Source: an uncultured Desulfovibrio sp. (lineage in GTDB: Bacteria; Desulfobacterota; Desulfovibrionia; Desulfovibrionales; Desulfovibrionaceae). Taken from it: a DNA stretch of 5,690 nucleotides. Each line of letters opens with the position of its first letter. Within the stretch, counting starts at the first letter, position 1. The position numbers were made by a program, and so were the translations under genes. The notes below the pieces were generated by a model. That model saw only the letters and a list, made by a program, of their open reading frames with translations, was not told where the DNA came from and made no database searches. The stretch covers positions 1-5,690 of the forward strand of contig CAMWPE010000163.1 of the NCBI GenBank assembly GCA_947176055.1. Reading direction: 5' to 3'. Shown here one piece after another: positions 5,051 through 5,690 of the stretch.

Positions 5051-5690
5051 TCAATCTCCTTTTTGTTTTTTGTTAAACGCGCGAGCCAGAGCCTGGGCCA
5101 TGATTCCCGAGGAAAAGGGCTTTTCGGCCGATTCGGTTTGGACATGATTTTTCCAGGACAGATCTTCGGCGGGCGCGTCGGTTTTTTCTAATGTTAGACT
5201 AATGCGTTTCGCGGGACAGTCAACCTTCTGGATAATAACCTTGATTGGATCTCCCGGCTGGAGACCGGAAAATTTTGTCTTATCTTTGGCTTCCTTAAGC
5301 GTCGAATTTGGCAATAAACCGGTTAGACCGGGCGCCAAATTTACGAAAATCCCAAACTGGCCGCGGCTCTCTATCGCGCCTTCGTATTCCCGGCCTACCT
5401 GAAATTTCTCTTCCGCGTCCGCCCAGGGATCGTTTTCCGCGTCCTTGACGCTCAATGATATTTTTTTGTTGGATTTATCAATACTCTTAATTTTTACTTT
5501 TACCTTATCGCCCGCTTTCAACACATCTCCCGGGTCCCGGACTTTTTTATCCCAGGAGAGTTCGGAAATATGCGCCAGCCCGTCCACGCCGTCGCCAATT
5601 GTAATAAAGGCGCCAAAAGGAGCCAGCCTCGCTACTTTTCCCTCGACGATGGAATCGACGGCGAATTTATTTTCAATATCGTCCCAGGGA
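5051..5690 (-). CDS. rpsA: 30S ribosomal protein S1, C-terminal part (S1 RNA-binding domains)
   Basis: The - strand frame is open from the right edge of the window to TGA at 5051; the start lies outside. About 212 residues are visible. They contain two S1 (OB-fold) RNA-binding domains: the first at about 12-82 ('VEGKVARLAPFGAFI', 'VDGLAHISELSW', 'KISLSVK'), the second at about 97-169 ('YEGAIESRGQFGIFV', 'GLTGLLP', 'RISLTLE'). Each is preceded by a repeated linker (PWDDIENKF at 1-9, then DPWADAEEKF at 87-96), as in multi-domain S1 proteins. The tail 'FSSGIMAQALARAF...KGD' resembles the end of E. coli S1, 'FSNNAMAEAFKAAKGE'. S1 binds mRNA on the 30S subunit and helps initiation. Another multi-S1 protein is possible, but the tail favours RpsA. 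A GTG at 5587 is an internal Val codon, not the start. degP follows after 4 bp. Confidence 0.85.
   Translation of the reverse strand, partial: PWDDIENKFAVDSIVEGKVARLAPFGAFITIGDGVDGLAHISELSWDKKVRDPGDVLKAGDKVKVKIKSIDKSNKKISLSVKDAENDPWADAEEKFQVGREYEGAIESRGQFGIFVNLAPGLTGLLPNSTLKEAKDKTKFSGLQPGDPIKVIIQKVDCPAKRISLTLEKTDAPAEDLSWKNHVQTESAEKPFSSGIMAQALARAFNKKQKGD
5056..5061 (-). promoter_or_regulatory. Ribosome binding site of degP, inside the end of rpsA
   Basis: AAGGAG on the - strand overlaps the last codons of rpsA (AAA GGA GAT TGA) and lies nine bases before the degP GTG. It decides the degP start and suggests that degP translation is coupled to translation of the end of rpsA. Confidence 0.75.

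Overview
The window looks like an ordinary chromosomal stretch from a Gram-negative bacterium of middling GC content. A Desulfovibrio-like member of the Desulfobacterota is my best guess. It rests on general resemblance only: a NikR beginning with an 'IRFGVSL' strand, an E. coli-type Pgm, and an S1 protein followed directly by a periplasmic Do protease. No search was run. I see no phage, transposon, CRISPR array, tRNA or rRNA.

Layout, left to right. (1) 1-272, + strand: the C-terminal end of a 23S rRNA pseudouridine synthase of the RsuA/RluF family, closed by a near-perfect intrinsic terminator at 281-312. (2) 314-1954, - strand: a complete phosphoglucomutase (pgm), convergent with gene 1. 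(3) 1955-2187: a divergent intergenic region with a small hairpin, a possible promoter for the next gene and a 21-bp-spaced direct repeat. (4) 2188-2607, + strand: nikR, the nickel-responsive ribbon-helix-helix repressor, with all four nickel ligands present and no nickel genes beside it. (5) 2627-3482, - strand: a glycosyltransferase-61 (DUF563) gene that is intact except for one frameshift near 3350, convergent with nikR across only 19 bp. Its own strong promoter lies at 3544-3572. (6) 3574-3606: a bidirectional terminator. (7) 3628-5046, - strand: a DegP/HtrA-type periplasmic serine protease with two PDZ domains, starting at GTG. (8) 5051-5690, - strand: the C-terminal part of ribosomal protein S1 (rpsA), running off the right edge.

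How they fit together: rpsA and degP form a tight operon, with a 4-bp gap and the degP ribosome binding site inside the last rpsA codons, and it ends at the 3574-3606 hairpin. Pgm supplies glucose-1-phosphate for nucleotide sugars, and the GT61 protein would use nucleotide sugars for surface polysaccharide. The two are not co-transcribed, so the link is only thematic. NikR stands alone.

I do not see a convincing new biological system. The points most worth a second look are the single-base frameshift in the GT61 gene, the direct repeat at the nikR start, and the compact terminator/promoter junction between degP and the GT61 gene.
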